Source: Knoellia sp. p5-6-4 (GTDB lineage: Bacteria; Actinomycetota; Actinomycetes; Actinomycetales; Dermatophilaceae). From it: a DNA stretch of 64,000 nucleotides. Where the stretch lies: NCBI RefSeq assembly GCF_029222705.1, contig NZ_JARGZF010000001.1:1980437-2044436 (forward strand). Reading direction: 5' to 3'. The position numbers were made by a program, and so were the translations under genes. Within the stretch, counting starts at the first letter, position 1. Each line of letters starts with the position of its first letter. This document shows, piece after piece, positions 8,760 through 18,364 of this stretch. The notes below the pieces were generated by a model. That model had not been told where the DNA came from. It ran no database searches and worked only from the letters and a program-made list of their open reading frames with translations.

Positions 8760-10331
8760 ATGACCAGCACTGCCTCCCCCCGCCTCGCGACCGCGCAGGT
8801 GACCGTGGGCCTCGGCCCGCTCTCGTTCGAGGACGTGGTCGCCGTCGCCCGCCACGACGCCACGGTGACCGTCGACGAGGACGCCCTCGCCGAGGTGCGG
8901 CGGACCCGCGGCGTCATCGAGTCCCTGGCTGACGACGCCCAGCCGCACTACGGCGTCTCCACCGGGTTCGGCGCCCTGGCGACCCGCCACATCCCCGTCG
9001 AGCTTCGTGCCCAGCTCCAGCGCTCGCTGGTGCGCTCGCACGCCGCCGGCTCCGGCGCCGAGGTCGAGCGTGAGGTCGTGCGCGCGCTGATGCTGCTGCG
9101 CATCTCGACCCTGGCGACGGGCCGCACCGGCGTCCGGGAGGAGACGCTGCAGACCTACGTCGACATGCTGAACGCCGGCATCACCCCGGTCGTGCACGAG
9201 TACGGCTCGCTGGGCTGCTCCGGCGACCTCGCCCCGCTGGCGCACTGCGCACTGGCGCTGATGGGCGAGGGCGTCGTCCGCGACGCGGAGGGGGAGCGGA
9301 TGCCGACCGCCGAGGCCTTCGCCGCGGCGGGCATCACCCCCGTCGAGCTGCGCGAGAAGGAGGGCCTGGCGCTCATCAACGGCACCGACGGGATGCTCGG
9401 TCAGCTCGTGCTCGCGGTCACCGACCTGCGCCGCCTGCTCACCGTCGCCGACATCACCGCGGCCATGAGCGTGGAGGGGCAGCTCGGCACCGACGACGTC
9501 TTCGCGGCCGATCTGCACGAGCTGCGTCCGCAGCCGGGCCAGGCGCTGTCGGCCGACAACCTGCGAAAGCTGATGCAGGGCAGCGGGATCCGCGAGAGCC
9601 ACCGCACCGAGGCCTGCACCCGCGTGCAGGACGCCTACTCGCTGCGCTGCTCGCCGCAGGTCGCCGGTGCCGTCCGCGACACCGTGGCGTATGCCGCGCA
9701 GGTCGCGGGCTTCGAGCTCGCCTCTGCCGTGGACAACCCCGTCGTGACGAAGGACGGCCGGGTGGAGTCGAACGGCAACTTCCACGGCGCCCCGGTCGCC
9801 TACGTGCTCGACTTCCTGGCCATCGTCGCCGCCGACCTGGCCTCGATCTCGGAGCGCCGCACGGACCGGTTCCTCGACACCGCGCGCAGCCACGGGCTGA
9901 ACGCGTTCCTCGCCGACGACCCCGGCGTCGACTCGGGACACATGATCGCGCAGTACACACAGGCGGCGATCGTCTCGGAGATGAAGCGCCTGGCCGCCCC
10001 GGCGTCGGTCGACTCGATCCCCAGCTCGGCGATGCAGGAGGACCACGTCTCGATGGGCTGGTCCGCAGCCCGCAAGCTCCGCCGCTCCGTCGACGGCCTC
10101 ACCCGCGTGCTGGCGGTCGAGCTGCTCACGGCGGCACGGGCGATCGAGCTGCGCGACCCCGAGCAGCCGAGCCCCGCCACCGGTGCCGTCGTGCGAGCGC
10201 TCCGCGCGGCCGGTGCGCCCGGTCCGGGTACCGACCGCTTCCTCGCCCCCGAGATCGAGACCGCCGTGCAGCTCGTCGCCAGCGGCGCTGCCGTCGCGGC
10301 CGCGGAGAGCGTCACCGGCCCGCTCAACTGA
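8760..10331 (+). CDS. hutH: Histidine ammonia-lyase
   Basis: HutH removes ammonia from L-histidine to give urocanate, the first step of histidine degradation in the cytoplasm. The 523-residue protein has the family's length and landmarks: catalytic Tyr64 in HYGVSTGFG, the MIO-forming tripeptide at residues 153-155, NGTDGMLGQ, and the QEDHVSMG block near residue 425. The tripeptide reads Cys-Ser-Gly instead of the textbook Ala-Ser-Gly. ATG 8760 has GGGAGG only one base upstream, so the true initiation context is unclear; the next in-frame GTG at 8799 has no better site. hutU follows after 51 bases and is probably cotranscribed. Confidence 0.95.
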   Translation: MTSTASPRLATAQVTVGLGPLSFEDVVAVARHDATVTVDEDALAEVRRTRGVIESLADDAQPHYGVSTGFGALATRHIPVELRAQLQRSLVRSHAAGSGAEVEREVVRALMLLRISTLATGRTGVREETLQTYVDMLNAGITPVVHEYGSLGCSGDLAPLAHCALALMGEGVVRDAEGERMPTAEAFAAAGITPVELREKEGLALINGTDGMLGQLVLAVTDLRRLLTVADITAAMSVEGQLGTDDVFAADLHELRPQPGQALSADNLRKLMQGSGIRESHRTEACTRVQDAYSLRCSPQVAGAVRDTVAYAAQVAGFELASAVDNPVVTKDGRVESNGNFHGAPVAYVLDFLAIVAADLASISERRTDRFLDTARSHGLNAFLADDPGVDSGHMIAQYTQAAIVSEMKRLAAPASVDSIPSSAMQEDHVSMGWSAARKLRRSVDGLTRVLAVELLTAARAIELRDPEQPSPATGAVVRALRAAGAPGPGTDRFLAPEIETAVQLVASGAAVAAAESVTGPLN

Positions 10332-10382
10332 ACCAACCGGCATACCCCCGTCTTGAAACACCAGCGCCCTAAGGAGAACGAC

Positions 10383-12038
10383 ATGGAAGGCGCCCGACCC
10401 GTCCGCGCCCCTCGCGGCAGCAAGCTCACCGCCTCCCACTGGGGGGCCGAGGCCCCGCTGCGGATGCTCATGAACAACCTCGACCCCGAGGTGGCCGAGC
10501 GGCCCGACGACCTCGTCGTCTACGGCGGCACCGGTCGCGCGGCCCGTGACTGGAAGTCCTTCGACGCGATGGTCCGCACGCTGACCACGCTCAAGCCGGA
10601 CGAGACGATGCTCGTGCAGTCCGGCAGGCCGGTCGGCGTGATGCAGACGCATGAGTGGGCTCCCCGCGTGCTCATCGCCAACTCCAACCTTGTGGGGGAC
10701 TGGGCAACCTGGCCCGAGTTCCGCCGGCTCGAGCACCTCGGCCTGACGATGTACGGCCAGATGACGGCCGGTTCGTGGATCTACATCGGCACCCAGGGCA
10801 TCGTGCAGGGCACCTACGAGACGTTCGCCGCCGTGGCCGAGAAGCGGTTCAACGGAACGCTGTCCGGCACGCTGACCCTGACCGGTGGCTGTGGCGGGAT
10901 GGGCGGCGCGCAGCCGCTGGCCGTCACGCTCAACGGCGGCGTGTGCCTCATCGTCGATGTCGACCCGGCCCGGCTGCACCGGCGCGTGGAGCACCGCTAC
11001 CTCGACGAGGTCGCCTCCTCGCTCGACGAGGCGGTCGAGAAGGCGCTGAAGGCCAAGGACGAGAAGCGCGCGTGGTCGATCGGTGTCGTCGGCAACGCGG
11101 CCAGGGTCTTCCCCGAGCTGCTCCGCCGGGGTGTCGCCATCGACATCGTCACCGACCAGACCTCGGCCCACGACCCGCTCTCCTACCTGCCCGAGGGTGT
11201 CTCGGTCGAGGACTGGCACGACTACGCCGAGGCCAAGCCGGAGGAGTTCACCGACCGGGCCCGCGCCTCCATGGCCAAGCACGTGCAGGCCATGGTCGAG
11301 TTCCAGGACGCCGGCGCCGAGGTCTTCGACTACGGCAACTCCATCCGCGACGAGGCACGCCTGGGCGGCTACGACCGCGCCTTCGAGTTCCCCGGCTTCG
11401 TGCCGGCCTACATCCGCCCGCTGTTCTGCGAGGGCAAGGGCCCCTTCCGCTGGGCTGCGCTGTCGGGTGACCCCAAGGACATCGCGGCCACCGACCGCGC
11501 GGTGCTCGACCTGTTCCCGGACAACGACCGGCTGCACAAGTGGATCCGCGGCGCGCAGGAGCGGATCGCGTTCCAGGGCCTGCCCGCCCGCATCTGCTGG
11601 CTGGGTTACGGGGAGCGCGACAAGGCCGGGCTCGCGTTCAACGAGCTGGTCCGCTCCGGGGAGGTCAGCGCGCCGATCGTCATCGGCCGCGACCACCTCG
11701 ACGCAGGTTCGGTCGCCAGCCCCTACCGCGAGACCGAGGCCATGCTCGACGGCTCCGACGCGATTGCCGACTGGCCGCTGCTCAACGCGCTGGTCAACAC
11801 CTCGTCAGGTGCCTCGTGGGTCTCGATCCACCACGGTGGCGGGGTCGGCATCGGCCGCTCGCTGCACGCCGGCCAGGTGTCGCTGGCCGACGGCACCGAC
11901 CTGGCCGCCCAGAAGCTCGAGCGGGTGCTCACCAACGACCCGGGCATGGGGGTCATCCGGCACGTCGACGCCGGCTACGACATCGCCGAGCGGGTCGCGG
12001 CCGAGCGTGGGGTGCGGGTGCCGATGCGCGAGTCCTGA
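10383..12038 (+). CDS. hutU: Urocanate hydratase
   Basis: HutU adds water to urocanate to form imidazolone propionate, using tightly bound NAD+ as an electrophile. The 551-residue protein is full length and nearly colinear with the family: [10 protein letters not shown]-like and VQSGRPVGV near the N-terminus, [14 protein letters not shown] in the NAD-binding core, YGNSIRDEA, and the C-terminal [22 protein letters not shown] 10383 is preceded by AAGGAG with six bases between. It forms an operon with hutH. A hairpin ending at 12089 probably terminates it. Confidence 0.96.
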   Translation: MEGARPVRAPRGSKLTASHWGAEAPLRMLMNNLDPEVAERPDDLVVYGGTGRAARDWKSFDAMVRTLTTLKPDETMLVQSGRPVGVMQTHEWAPRVLIANSNLVGDWATWPEFRRLEHLGLTMYGQMTAGSWIYIGTQGIVQGTYETFAAVAEKRFNGTLSGTLTLTGGCGGMGGAQPLAVTLNGGVCLIVDVDPARLHRRVEHRYLDEVASSLDEAVEKALKAKDEKRAWSIGVVGNAARVFPELLRRGVAIDIVTDQTSAHDPLSYLPEGVSVEDWHDYAEAKPEEFTDRARASMAKHVQAMVEFQDAGAEVFDYGNSIRDEARLGGYDRAFEFPGFVPAYIRPLFCEGKGPFRWAALSGDPKDIAATDRAVLDLFPDNDRLHKWIRGAQERIAFQGLPARICWLGYGERDKAGLAFNELVRSGEVSAPIVIGRDHLDAGSVASPYRETEAMLDGSDAIADWPLLNALVNTSSGASWVSIHHGGGVGIGRSLHAGQVSLADGTDLAAQKLERVLTNDPGMGVIRHVDAGYDIAERVAAERGVRVPMRES

Positions 12039-12059
12039 CCGTCTCGGTGCGCCGGTGAC

Positions 12060-12089
12060 GTATGCCGTGGGGGAGGGGCCGCGGCATGC
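12060..12089 (+). terminator. Hairpin after hutU, containing the GTATGCCG octamer
   Basis: An 11-bp RNA stem (12060-12070 with 12079-12089, two G-U pairs, loop GGGAGGGG). The left arm starts with GTATGCCG and the right arm ends with the one-base variant CGGCATGC. It starts 21 bases after the hutU stop. Confidence 0.55.
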
Positions 12090-12120
12090 TCACCTCGCTC
12101 TTGGGGCAGGATCGGCGCGC

Positions 12121-12582
12121 ATGAGGCTGTGGTCGCTGCACCCGAGGTACCTCGACCGGCAGGGGCTCACCGCCACCTGGCGGGAGGCGCTGCTGGCGCA
12201 GGCGGTGCTCGCCGGACGGACGAAGGGGTACACGAAACACCCTCAGCTGCGGCGTTTCTCGGCCACGGTGGAACCAGTCGCCACGGTGGGTGCCTACCTC
12301 GAGCAGGTGGCCGACGAGGGCTCTCGTCGGGGGTACCGCTACGACCGCTCTCGCATCATCGAGCGCCCGGCTGAGCGTGCCGGTTGGGTGGGTCGGCTCG
12401 AGGTCACCACCGGGCAGCTCGAGCACGAGTGGGGTCATCTGGTCGCCAAGCTCACCCTGCGCAGCGCGGACTGGCTGGCGACGTCGAGCTCCGCGGCGGC
12501 ACCGGAGGGCCGCGGGACACCCGAGCCGCACCCCCTCTTCCGGGTGGTCGAGGGGCCGGTGGCCGACTGGGAGATCGTCTAG
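12121..12582 (+). CDS. Pyrimidine dimer DNA glycosylase / endonuclease V-like protein
   Basis: A 153-residue protein whose first half matches the Pyr_excise family (T4 endonuclease V-like): MRLWSLHPRYLDRQGLTATW and KGYTKHPQLRRF. Members cut the glycosidic bond at UV-induced cyclobutane pyrimidine dimers and nick the backbone. In T4 DenV the N-terminal amine and a Glu near residue 23 do catalysis; here Glu22 (WREALLAQ) is a candidate. Bacterial members of this subgroup are poorly characterised, so activity is inferred. The gene sits between the two hut blocks without metabolic relation, and its TAG stop interlocks with that of the convergent ybaK-like gene. Confidence 0.8.
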   Translation: MRLWSLHPRYLDRQGLTATWREALLAQAVLAGRTKGYTKHPQLRRFSATVEPVATVGAYLEQVADEGSRRGYRYDRSRIIERPAERAGWVGRLEVTTGQLEHEWGHLVAKLTLRSADWLATSSSAAAPEGRGTPEPHPLFRVVEGPVADWEIV

Positions 12583-13067
12583 CGCGCCTGGGGCGCGACG
12601 GGGTCGGTCACGTCGGCGACCTGTGCCTGCAGCGCCCGGACCACGTCGTCGGCCTGCGCCGTGACCGCCACTCCGTGGGCGCCGGCGCCGATGGAGACGG
12701 TGCGACCGGAGACGGTGGCGTCGGCGATGACGGGCCAGGGCCTCAGTGAGCCGAACGGCGTGATGGTGCCGCGCTCGTAGCCGGTGACGTCCTTGGCCGT
12801 GCCGGCGTCCGGCATCGAGAGCCGGCTGACCCCGAGCAGCCCCCGCAGCTTGGGCCAGGAGATCTCGCGGTCGCCCGGCACCAGGACGAACAGGTAGTCC
12901 TCGTCGGTCCTGCGGACCACGAGGGTCTTGATGATGTCGCGCGGTGCGACGCCACGGGCAGCAGCCGCCTCCTCGAGGGAGCCGACCCGGCCGTGGCGGG
13001 TCACGGTGTGCTCGATGCCTGAGGCAGCCAGGGCCCGTGCCGCGCGTGCTTCGCCGTCCGTCGTCAT
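12579..13067 (-). CDS. YbaK/EbsC-type aminoacyl-tRNA deacylase
   Basis: A 162-residue free-standing editing domain of the YbaK (prolyl-tRNA editing) superfamily, which hydrolyses mischarged tRNAs such as Cys-tRNA(Pro). Visible features are the basic residue in DIIKTLVVRR, the LFVLVPGDREISW strand and the GxxxPFG element (GTITPFGSLRPWPV). The ATG at 13067 is only 6 bases from a TAGAGT box on the same strand, suggesting a leaderless transcript. The stop codon shares the CTAG at 12579-12582 with the convergent gene. Confidence 0.87.
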   Translation of the reverse strand: MTTDGEARAARALAASGIEHTVTRHGRVGSLEEAAAARGVAPRDIIKTLVVRRTDEDYLFVLVPGDREISWPKLRGLLGVSRLSMPDAGTAKDVTGYERGTITPFGSLRPWPVIADATVSGRTVSIGAGAHGVAVTAQADDVVRALQAQVADVTDPVAPQAR

Positions 13068-13073
13068 GCGTCG

Positions 13074-13079
13074 ACTCTA
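13074..13079 (-). promoter_or_regulatory. -10 box of the ybaK-like gene, leaderless arrangement
   Basis: TAGAGT on the minus strand, 6 bases before the ATG at 13067. This matches the TANNNT -10 consensus of actinobacterial housekeeping promoters and would place the transcription start at or next to the start codon. Confidence 0.5.
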
Positions 13080-13312
13080 GGCCCTGTCGGCGGGGAGCTC
13101 GTGCAGATGGGGGCGCCACCGCGACCGGGCCTCGTGCTGCAGGCGTGGGGGGACTACGCCATTCGTCGGTGGTCGCGGTTGCGTCCGTTTACCTTGACTG
13201 GACACAGCGCCTGAAGCAGTCCGGGCCGCAGCTGCGCATGAGGTCGGCAGGGGACGCCGACCCTCGCGCCGGGAAGGTCGACGAACACGTCATCAGGGGA
13301 ATGAGGGGCACC

Positions 13313-14425
13313 ATGCACGCACGCTGGATCCTGACCATGGCGACGAGCGCCGCGGTCGTACTCTCGACGGCCGGGACGGCGTCCGCGGCAGTGATCAACA
13401 GGACGCCGGAGCCGTCGTCACATGCCGACGACGGGACGGTCTACAACTCCGTCAGGATCGGTGGCCGCCTCTTCATCGGCGGCAGCTTCACCCGGGTCGA
13501 CGGCCAGGCGCGGGGCCGCCTCGCAGCCCTTGACGCCTCCACCGGGTCCCTGACGTCGTTCCGCGTGGATGTCGACGGCACGATCGAGGCCCTGGCCACG
13601 GACGGCCAGAACATGCTGTTCATCGGCGGCAAGTTCAACAACGTCGGCGGGGCCCGCCGCAACAACCTCGCGGCGATCAACGTGTCGACGGGGACGGTCA
13701 CCTCCTTCAACCCGGCACCCAACGGCAAGATCCGGTCGCTGGACCACATCGACGGCAAGGTCGTCTTCGGTGGCGGCTTCACCACGGTGGGCGGGGTGGC
13801 GACGACCAACCTCGCCGCCGCCGACGCAGGCACCGGTGCGGTCGAGCGGGGCTTCCCGTCGGCCGACGGCGTGGTCCACACGGTGAGGACCAGTGGTTCG
13901 AAGGTCTACGTGGGGGGCGACTTCGCCAGGGTGGCGGGCACCGCTCGGCCGCGGGTGGCGGCCCTGTCGGCGTCGGGGCAGCTGCTCGGCTACCGCGCCG
14001 CGCTCACCGCGCCGGTGTACGACCTCGTCGAGGACGCTGCGGGGGTCTTCCTGGCCGTCGGCGGCGGCACCAGCAACGGCAACGCGCTCGTCAAGACCAC
14101 GACGGACGGCGCCGAGGTCTGGCGTGTCACGACCGACGGCAACATGCAGTCCGTCGAGGTGGTCGGTGACACGGTCTACGCGGCAGGCCACTTCAACTAC
14201 ATGTGCGGCACCACCATCAACGGGTGCGGGAGCAGGACGGCGGCGAAGAAGGCGCTCACGGCGGACGCCGGTGGCACGGCGCCGAACGCCTCGGCCTGGG
14301 CCCGGTTCAACAGCGCCCTGGGGGTCTGGGACTTCACCGAGGCGTCGGGCAACCTCTACGCGCTGGGCGTCTTCACCACGGTCAACGGCGCCAACGTGCC
14401 GCGGATCGCTCGGTTCGCCATCTGA
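13313..14425 (+). CDS. Secreted beta-propeller protein (delta-60 / DUF5122-like repeats)
   Basis: A 370-residue exported protein. A signal peptide (residues 1-26, cleavage after GTASA) is followed by six or seven repeats of about 45 residues built on the pattern LFIGGSFTRVDG...RLAALDASTG, seen also as FIGGKFNNVGG, VFGGGFTTVGG, YVGGDFARVAG and YAAGHFNYM. This is the DUF5122/delta-60 beta-propeller type, whose function is unknown; no catalytic motif is visible. I use ATG 13313, four bases after GAGGGG; ATG 13301 is in frame but lacks room for a ribosome site. A strong hairpin follows. Confidence 0.78.
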   Translation: MHARWILTMATSAAVVLSTAGTASAAVINRTPEPSSHADDGTVYNSVRIGGRLFIGGSFTRVDGQARGRLAALDASTGSLTSFRVDVDGTIEALATDGQNMLFIGGKFNNVGGARRNNLAAINVSTGTVTSFNPAPNGKIRSLDHIDGKVVFGGGFTTVGGVATTNLAAADAGTGAVERGFPSADGVVHTVRTSGSKVYVGGDFARVAGTARPRVAALSASGQLLGYRAALTAPVYDLVEDAAGVFLAVGGGTSNGNALVKTTTDGAEVWRVTTDGNMQSVEVVGDTVYAAGHFNYMCGTTINGCGSRTAAKKALTADAGGTAPNASAWARFNSALGVWDFTEASGNLYALGVFTTVNGANVPRIARFAI

Positions 14426-14437
14426 GCCGCCTCGTAC

Positions 14438-14479
14438 CACCCGGGTTGTCGTCTCGCACCCGAGACGAAAACCCGGGTG
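14438..14479. promoter_or_regulatory. Long hairpin containing the second copy of the hut palindrome
   Basis: The outer stem (14438-14447 with 14470-14479, 10 bp), one mismatch, then an 8-bp inner stem (14449-14456 with 14461-14468) and loop CACC. The inner part, CGTCTCG-CACC-CGAGACG at 14450-14467, equals the palindrome before hutH except for two loop bases. It lies 13 bases after the beta-propeller stop and 75 bases before the next start, so it may act as that gene's terminator, as an operator, or as both. Confidence 0.6.
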
Positions 14480-14553
14480 CGCGCGGCCCCGGGGTGCCGG
14501 CCGTGGTGTGCACTGGCCACCAGAGAAGCGCACCGCGAGAAAGGACGGCAGGC

Positions 14554-15846
14554 GTGGCGCACAGGCCTGGCACGGTGGACTCCCCCCGAGGAGTGGCCAA
14601 CGTCTTCGACCCGCTCTGGTCGGCCCTCGAGCCGGTCGGCCGTGACCCCCGCACGGGCGGGTACCGCCGGTTCGCGTGGACCCGCGAGGACCACACGCTG
14701 CGGGAGTGGTTCGCCGCGGAGGCCGCCGCCCGCGGCCTGGACCTCGTCGAGGACCGCGTCGGCAACCAGTGGGCCTGGTGGGGTGATCCCGACGCCGCCG
14801 CGGAGCGGGGCCTGGGCGGCGTCGTCACCGGGTCCCACCTCGACAGCGTCCCGGACGGCGGGGCCTTCGACGGCCCGCTCGGGGTCGTCAGCGCCCTGGT
14901 GGCCATCGACCTGCTCCGGGCGGCGGCGGCCCGCGAGGGCTGGCAGCCCGCCCGCCCCATCGGGGTGGTGAACTTCGCCGACGAGGAGGGCGCGCGCTTC
15001 GGCGTCGCCTGCGCCGGTTCACGGCTCATCACCGGCGCCCTCGCCGCCTCGAAGGCCCTCGCGCTCACCGATGCCGACGGCACCTCCCTCGCCGAGGCCC
15101 TGCGTCGTGCCGGTCGCGACCCGCACGCCCTGGGCCCGGACCCGCAGGCGCTGCGGCGGGTGGGCTGCTTCGTGGAGCTCCACGTCGAGCAGGGCCGTGC
15201 CCTCGCAGACCTCGACCACCCGGTCGCCGTGGGCACGGGCATCTGGCCCCACGGCCGCTGGCGCCTCGACTTCCCCGGTGAGGCCAACCACGCCGGCACC
15301 ACGCGGCTCGCGGACCGCCACGACGCGATGCTCGGGTACGCGGCGGCCGTGCTGACCGCCCGCGCGGCCGCCGAGCGGCACGGGTGCCTCGCCACCATCG
15401 GCAAGGTCGCCGTGCAGCCCGGCGGCGTCAACGCCATCCCCAGCGGCGTCACCGGCTGGCTCGACGCCCGCGGGGCCGACGAGGCCGCCGTGCGCGCGAC
15501 CGTCGACCAGGTGCGTGACGAGGCCCTGCGGGCGGGTGCCACGGTCACCGAGGAGTCGTGGACCCCGACGACGGCCTTCGACGCCGACCTCGCGCGACGG
15601 CTCCGGGGCACCCTCGGCGCGGCGGGCCCGAAGGGCCGGCCCGACGGCATACCCGTGCTCGGCACGGGCGCCGGGCACGATGCCGGCATCCTGGCCAACG
15701 CCGGCGTGTCCGCGGCGATGCTGTTCGTCCGCAATCCCACCGGTGTCTCCCACTCGCCTCGGGAGTGGGCTGAGCCCGATGATTGTCGAGCCGGGGTCCG
15801 TGCCCTGGCGGCGGTGCTCCGGGACCTGGCAGGGGAGGGTGCATGA
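14554..15846 (+). CDS. M20 amidohydrolase (allantoate amidohydrolase-like) of the hut operon
   Basis: A 430-residue di-metal peptidase-fold hydrolase of the allantoate amidohydrolase / N-carbamoyl amino acid hydrolase branch. Metal and catalytic residues are intact: His95 and Asp97 (GSHLDSV), Asp106 (GGAFDGPLG), Glu144-Glu145 (FADEEGARF), then ELHVEQGR, GEANHAGTTR and GAGHDAG. The GTG start follows AAGGA. It overlaps hutF by 4 bases, and no N-formylglutamate deformylase (HutG type) is present in the cluster. The simplest reading is that it hydrolyses N-formylglutamate, the product of HutF. That role is inferred from position; true allantoate or carbamoyl substrates remain possible. Confidence 0.8.
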   Translation: MAHRPGTVDSPRGVANVFDPLWSALEPVGRDPRTGGYRRFAWTREDHTLREWFAAEAAARGLDLVEDRVGNQWAWWGDPDAAAERGLGGVVTGSHLDSVPDGGAFDGPLGVVSALVAIDLLRAAAAREGWQPARPIGVVNFADEEGARFGVACAGSRLITGALAASKALALTDADGTSLAEALRRAGRDPHALGPDPQALRRVGCFVELHVEQGRALADLDHPVAVGTGIWPHGRWRLDFPGEANHAGTTRLADRHDAMLGYAAAVLTARAAAERHGCLATIGKVAVQPGGVNAIPSGVTGWLDARGADEAAVRATVDQVRDEALRAGATVTEESWTPTTAFDADLARRLRGTLGAAGPKGRPDGIPVLGTGAGHDAGILANAGVSAAMLFVRNPTGVSHSPREWAEPDDCRAGVRALAAVLRDLAGEGA

Positions 15847-17168
15847 CGACCTACTGGGCTGAGAACGCCTGGCTGCCCGCCGGACCGGCGGCCGGCGTGA
15901 GGTTCTCCGTGGTGGACGGGCGCTTCGCGGGGGTGCAGGCCAGGACCAGGCCGGTGGACGGTGACGTGCGGCTGCCCGGTGTCACCCTCCCCGGCTTCGC
16001 CAACACCCACAGCCACGCGTTCCACCGCGCCCTGCGCGGACGCACCCACGCCAACGGCGGCAACTTCTGGACGTGGCGCGAGCAGATGTATGCCGTGACG
16101 CGCCGCCTCAACCCCGAGACCTACCTCGCGCTGGCGCGCGCGGTGTTCTGCGAGATGGCGCTGGCCGGCGTCACGGTCGTCGGGGAGTTCCACTACGTGC
16201 ACCACGACGAGGCCGGCAACCCCTACTCCGACCCCAACGTGATGGGCCGCGCCCTGGTGCGCGCGGCCCGGGAGGCCGGGATCCGGATCACCCTGCTGGA
16301 CACCTGCTACCTCTCTGGCGGCCTCAGCGGTGACGGGCACCTGCCGCTCGACGACGTGCAGCGCCGGTTCACCGACGGGGACGTGGCGGGGTGGGCCGCG
16401 CGCCTGGCCGGGCTGGAGGAGGACGACAACACCCGCATCGGCGCCGCGGTGCACTCCGTGCGGGCGGTGCCCCGCGAGCAGCTGGCACCGGTGGGGCAGG
16501 CTGCAGCCGGCAAGCCGTTGCACGTCCACCTCAGCGAGCAGCCTGCCGAGAACCACGCCGCCCAGATGTTCTACGGCCGCAGCCCGACCGAGCTGCTGGA
16601 CGAGGCGGGCCTGCTCGGGCCGCACACCACGGCCGTGCACGCCACGCACATGGCCGACCGCGACATCAAGCTGCTCGGGGCCTCGCGCACGACGGCGTGC
16701 TTCTGCCCCACGACCGAGCGCGACCTCGCCGACGGGATCGGGCCCGCCAGGGCGCTCTTCGACGCGGGCAGCCCGATCGCGCTGGGATCCGACCAGCACG
16801 TCCTGATCGACCCCTTCGAGGAGCTCCGCGGCCTCGAGATGCACGAGCGGCTGGCCAGCGGCGAGCGGGGCCGGTTCACCCCGCACGAGCTCGTCGAGGC
16901 AGCCTCCCCCGCCGGCTACCGCAGCCTGGGGTGGCACGACGGGGGCCGGATCGCGGACGGCGCCCTGGCCGACTTCGTCGTCGTGCGCACCGACAGCGTC
17001 AACACGGCCGGCGCCCGGGCGGGCCAGGTCATCTACTGCGCCGACCGGTCAGACATCGAGCACGTCGTCGTCGGCGGCGAGGAGATCGTGCGCCAAGGCC
17101 ACCATCGCATCGGCAACGTGGGGCGGCTGCTGGTGGAGGCGCTCGACCTCGTGCGCGGCCACGCATGA
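15843..17168 (+). CDS. hutF: Formimidoylglutamate deiminase
   Basis: HutF converts N-formimidoyl-L-glutamate to N-formyl-L-glutamate and ammonia. The 441-residue protein is an amidohydrolase-superfamily TIM barrel. Metal ligands are seen in [11 protein letters not shown] (HxH near residue 55), [18 protein letters not shown] and the late Asp in [14 protein letters not shown]. The family-specific FWTWREQMY block is present. ATG 15843 overlaps the preceding stop (ATGA), and its stop overlaps the hutI ATG in the same way, so the three are a tight operon. Presence of HutF means the five-step route through formylglutamate. Confidence 0.94.
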   Translation: MTTYWAENAWLPAGPAAGVRFSVVDGRFAGVQARTRPVDGDVRLPGVTLPGFANTHSHAFHRALRGRTHANGGNFWTWREQMYAVTRRLNPETYLALARAVFCEMALAGVTVVGEFHYVHHDEAGNPYSDPNVMGRALVRAAREAGIRITLLDTCYLSGGLSGDGHLPLDDVQRRFTDGDVAGWAARLAGLEEDDNTRIGAAVHSVRAVPREQLAPVGQAAAGKPLHVHLSEQPAENHAAQMFYGRSPTELLDEAGLLGPHTTAVHATHMADRDIKLLGASRTTACFCPTTERDLADGIGPARALFDAGSPIALGSDQHVLIDPFEELRGLEMHERLASGERGRFTPHELVEAASPAGYRSLGWHDGGRIADGALADFVVVRTDSVNTAGARAGQVIYCADRSDIEHVVVGGEEIVRQGHHRIGNVGRLLVEALDLVRGHA

Positions 17169-18364
17169 GCAGCGTCCTCGTCACCGGCATCGGCGAGCTG
17201 GTCACCTGTGACGGGACGACCCCTGACCGGCTCGGCATCCGCCGCGACGCCGCCCTGGTGGCCGAGGACGGCCGCATCGCCTGGGTCGGGTCGGCAGCCG
17301 CCGCCCCCGGGGCGGACCAGCAGGTCGACGTCGGCGGCCGCGCCGTGCTCCCCGGCTTCGTGGACTCGCACTCGCACCTCGTCTTCGCCGGCGACCGCGC
17401 CGAGGAGTTCGCCGCCCGCATGGCCGGCCAGCGCTACGACGGCGGCGGGATCGGTGTCTCCGTCGCGGCCACCCGGGCCGCCACGGACGACGAGCTGCGC
17501 AGCCTGGTGCAGGCACGGGTCGCCGAGATGCGCGCGCAGGGCACGACGACGGTGGAGGTCAAGAGCGGCTACGGGCTGACGGTCGAGGACGAGGCGCGCG
17601 CCCTGCGCATCGCGGGCGAGTTCACCGCCGAGACCACCTACCTCGGCGCCCACGTGGTCCCGCCGGAGCACGCCGGCGACCGGGCGGCATACCTCGACCT
17701 CGTCACCGGGCCGATGCTGGAGGCGGCGGCGCCGTACGCGCGCTGGGTCGACGTCTTCTGCGAGCCGCACTCACCGCACGCCTTCACCGGCGAGGAGGCG
17801 CGGGCCGTCCTGGTCGCGGGCCGGGAAGCGGGACTGGGCCTGAGGGTGCACGGCAACCAGCTCGGGCCCGGACCGGGCGTGCAGCTCGCAGTCGAGCTGG
17901 GGGCGGCCAGCGTCGACCACTGCACCTACCTGTCGGCGGCCGACGTCGAGGCCCTGGCCAGCGTGGCGGGCACCACGGTGGCGACCCTGCTGCCGGGGGT
18001 GGAGTTCTCCACCCGCTCGCCCTACCCGGACGCGCGGGCCCTGCTCGACGCGGGCTGCTCGGTCGCGCTCGCCACCGACTGCAACCCCGGCACCTGCTAC
18101 TCCTCGTCGATGCCGTTCGTCATCGCGCTCGCGGTGCGCGAGATGGGGCTGACGCCGGGTGAGGCGGTGTATGCCGCGACTGCCGGGTCGGCGCTGTCGC
18201 TGCGCCGCAGCGACGTGGGGCGGCTCGAGGTGGGGGCGCGGGCCGACCTCGCGGTGCTCGACGCGCCCTCCCACCTCCACCTCGCCTACCGGCCGGGGGT
18301 GCCGATCGCCCGGGCGATGGCCCTGCCGGGCGACGGGTCGGCGCCGGCGACCGACCGGGCCTAG
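17165..18364 (+). CDS. hutI: Imidazolonepropionase
   Basis: HutI opens the ring of 4-imidazolone-5-propionate to give N-formimidoyl-glutamate, linking HutU to HutF. The 399-residue amidohydrolase shows the metal motif DSHSHLVF, the imidazolonepropionase block [23 protein letters not shown], the third ligand in LRVHGNQLG, and the catalytic region [18 protein letters not shown]. It is the last gene of the amidohydrolase-hutF-hutI operon. Its TAG is interlocked at CTAG with the stop of the convergent DUF4235 gene. Confidence 0.95.
   Translation: MSSVLVTGIGELVTCDGTTPDRLGIRRDAALVAEDGRIAWVGSAAAAPGADQQVDVGGRAVLPGFVDSHSHLVFAGDRAEEFAARMAGQRYDGGGIGVSVAATRAATDDELRSLVQARVAEMRAQGTTTVEVKSGYGLTVEDEARALRIAGEFTAETTYLGAHVVPPEHAGDRAAYLDLVTGPMLEAAAPYARWVDVFCEPHSPHAFTGEEARAVLVAGREAGLGLRVHGNQLGPGPGVQLAVELGAASVDHCTYLSAADVEALASVAGTTVATLLPGVEFSTRSPYPDARALLDAGCSVALATDCNPGTCYSSSMPFVIALAVREMGLTPGEAVYAATAGSALSLRRSDVGRLEVGARADLAVLDAPSHLHLAYRPGVPIARAMALPGDGSAPATDRA

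Noticed and set aside
8640-11696. A very long open frame on the minus strand opposite hutH and hutU (over 1000 codons), and similar ones opposite clpB and dnaK-dnaJ
   Set aside because: Long antisense frames are expected in high-GC DNA with G/C third positions. The translations are low-complexity, rich in Arg, Gly, Ala and His, without domains, while the sense strand encodes complete conserved enzymes.
14554-18364. Reading the second hut block as an allantoin degradation operon because of the allantoate amidohydrolase-like gene
   Set aside because: HutF and HutI are clear from their motifs and are coupled to it; no allantoinase, ureidoglycolate or purine genes are present.
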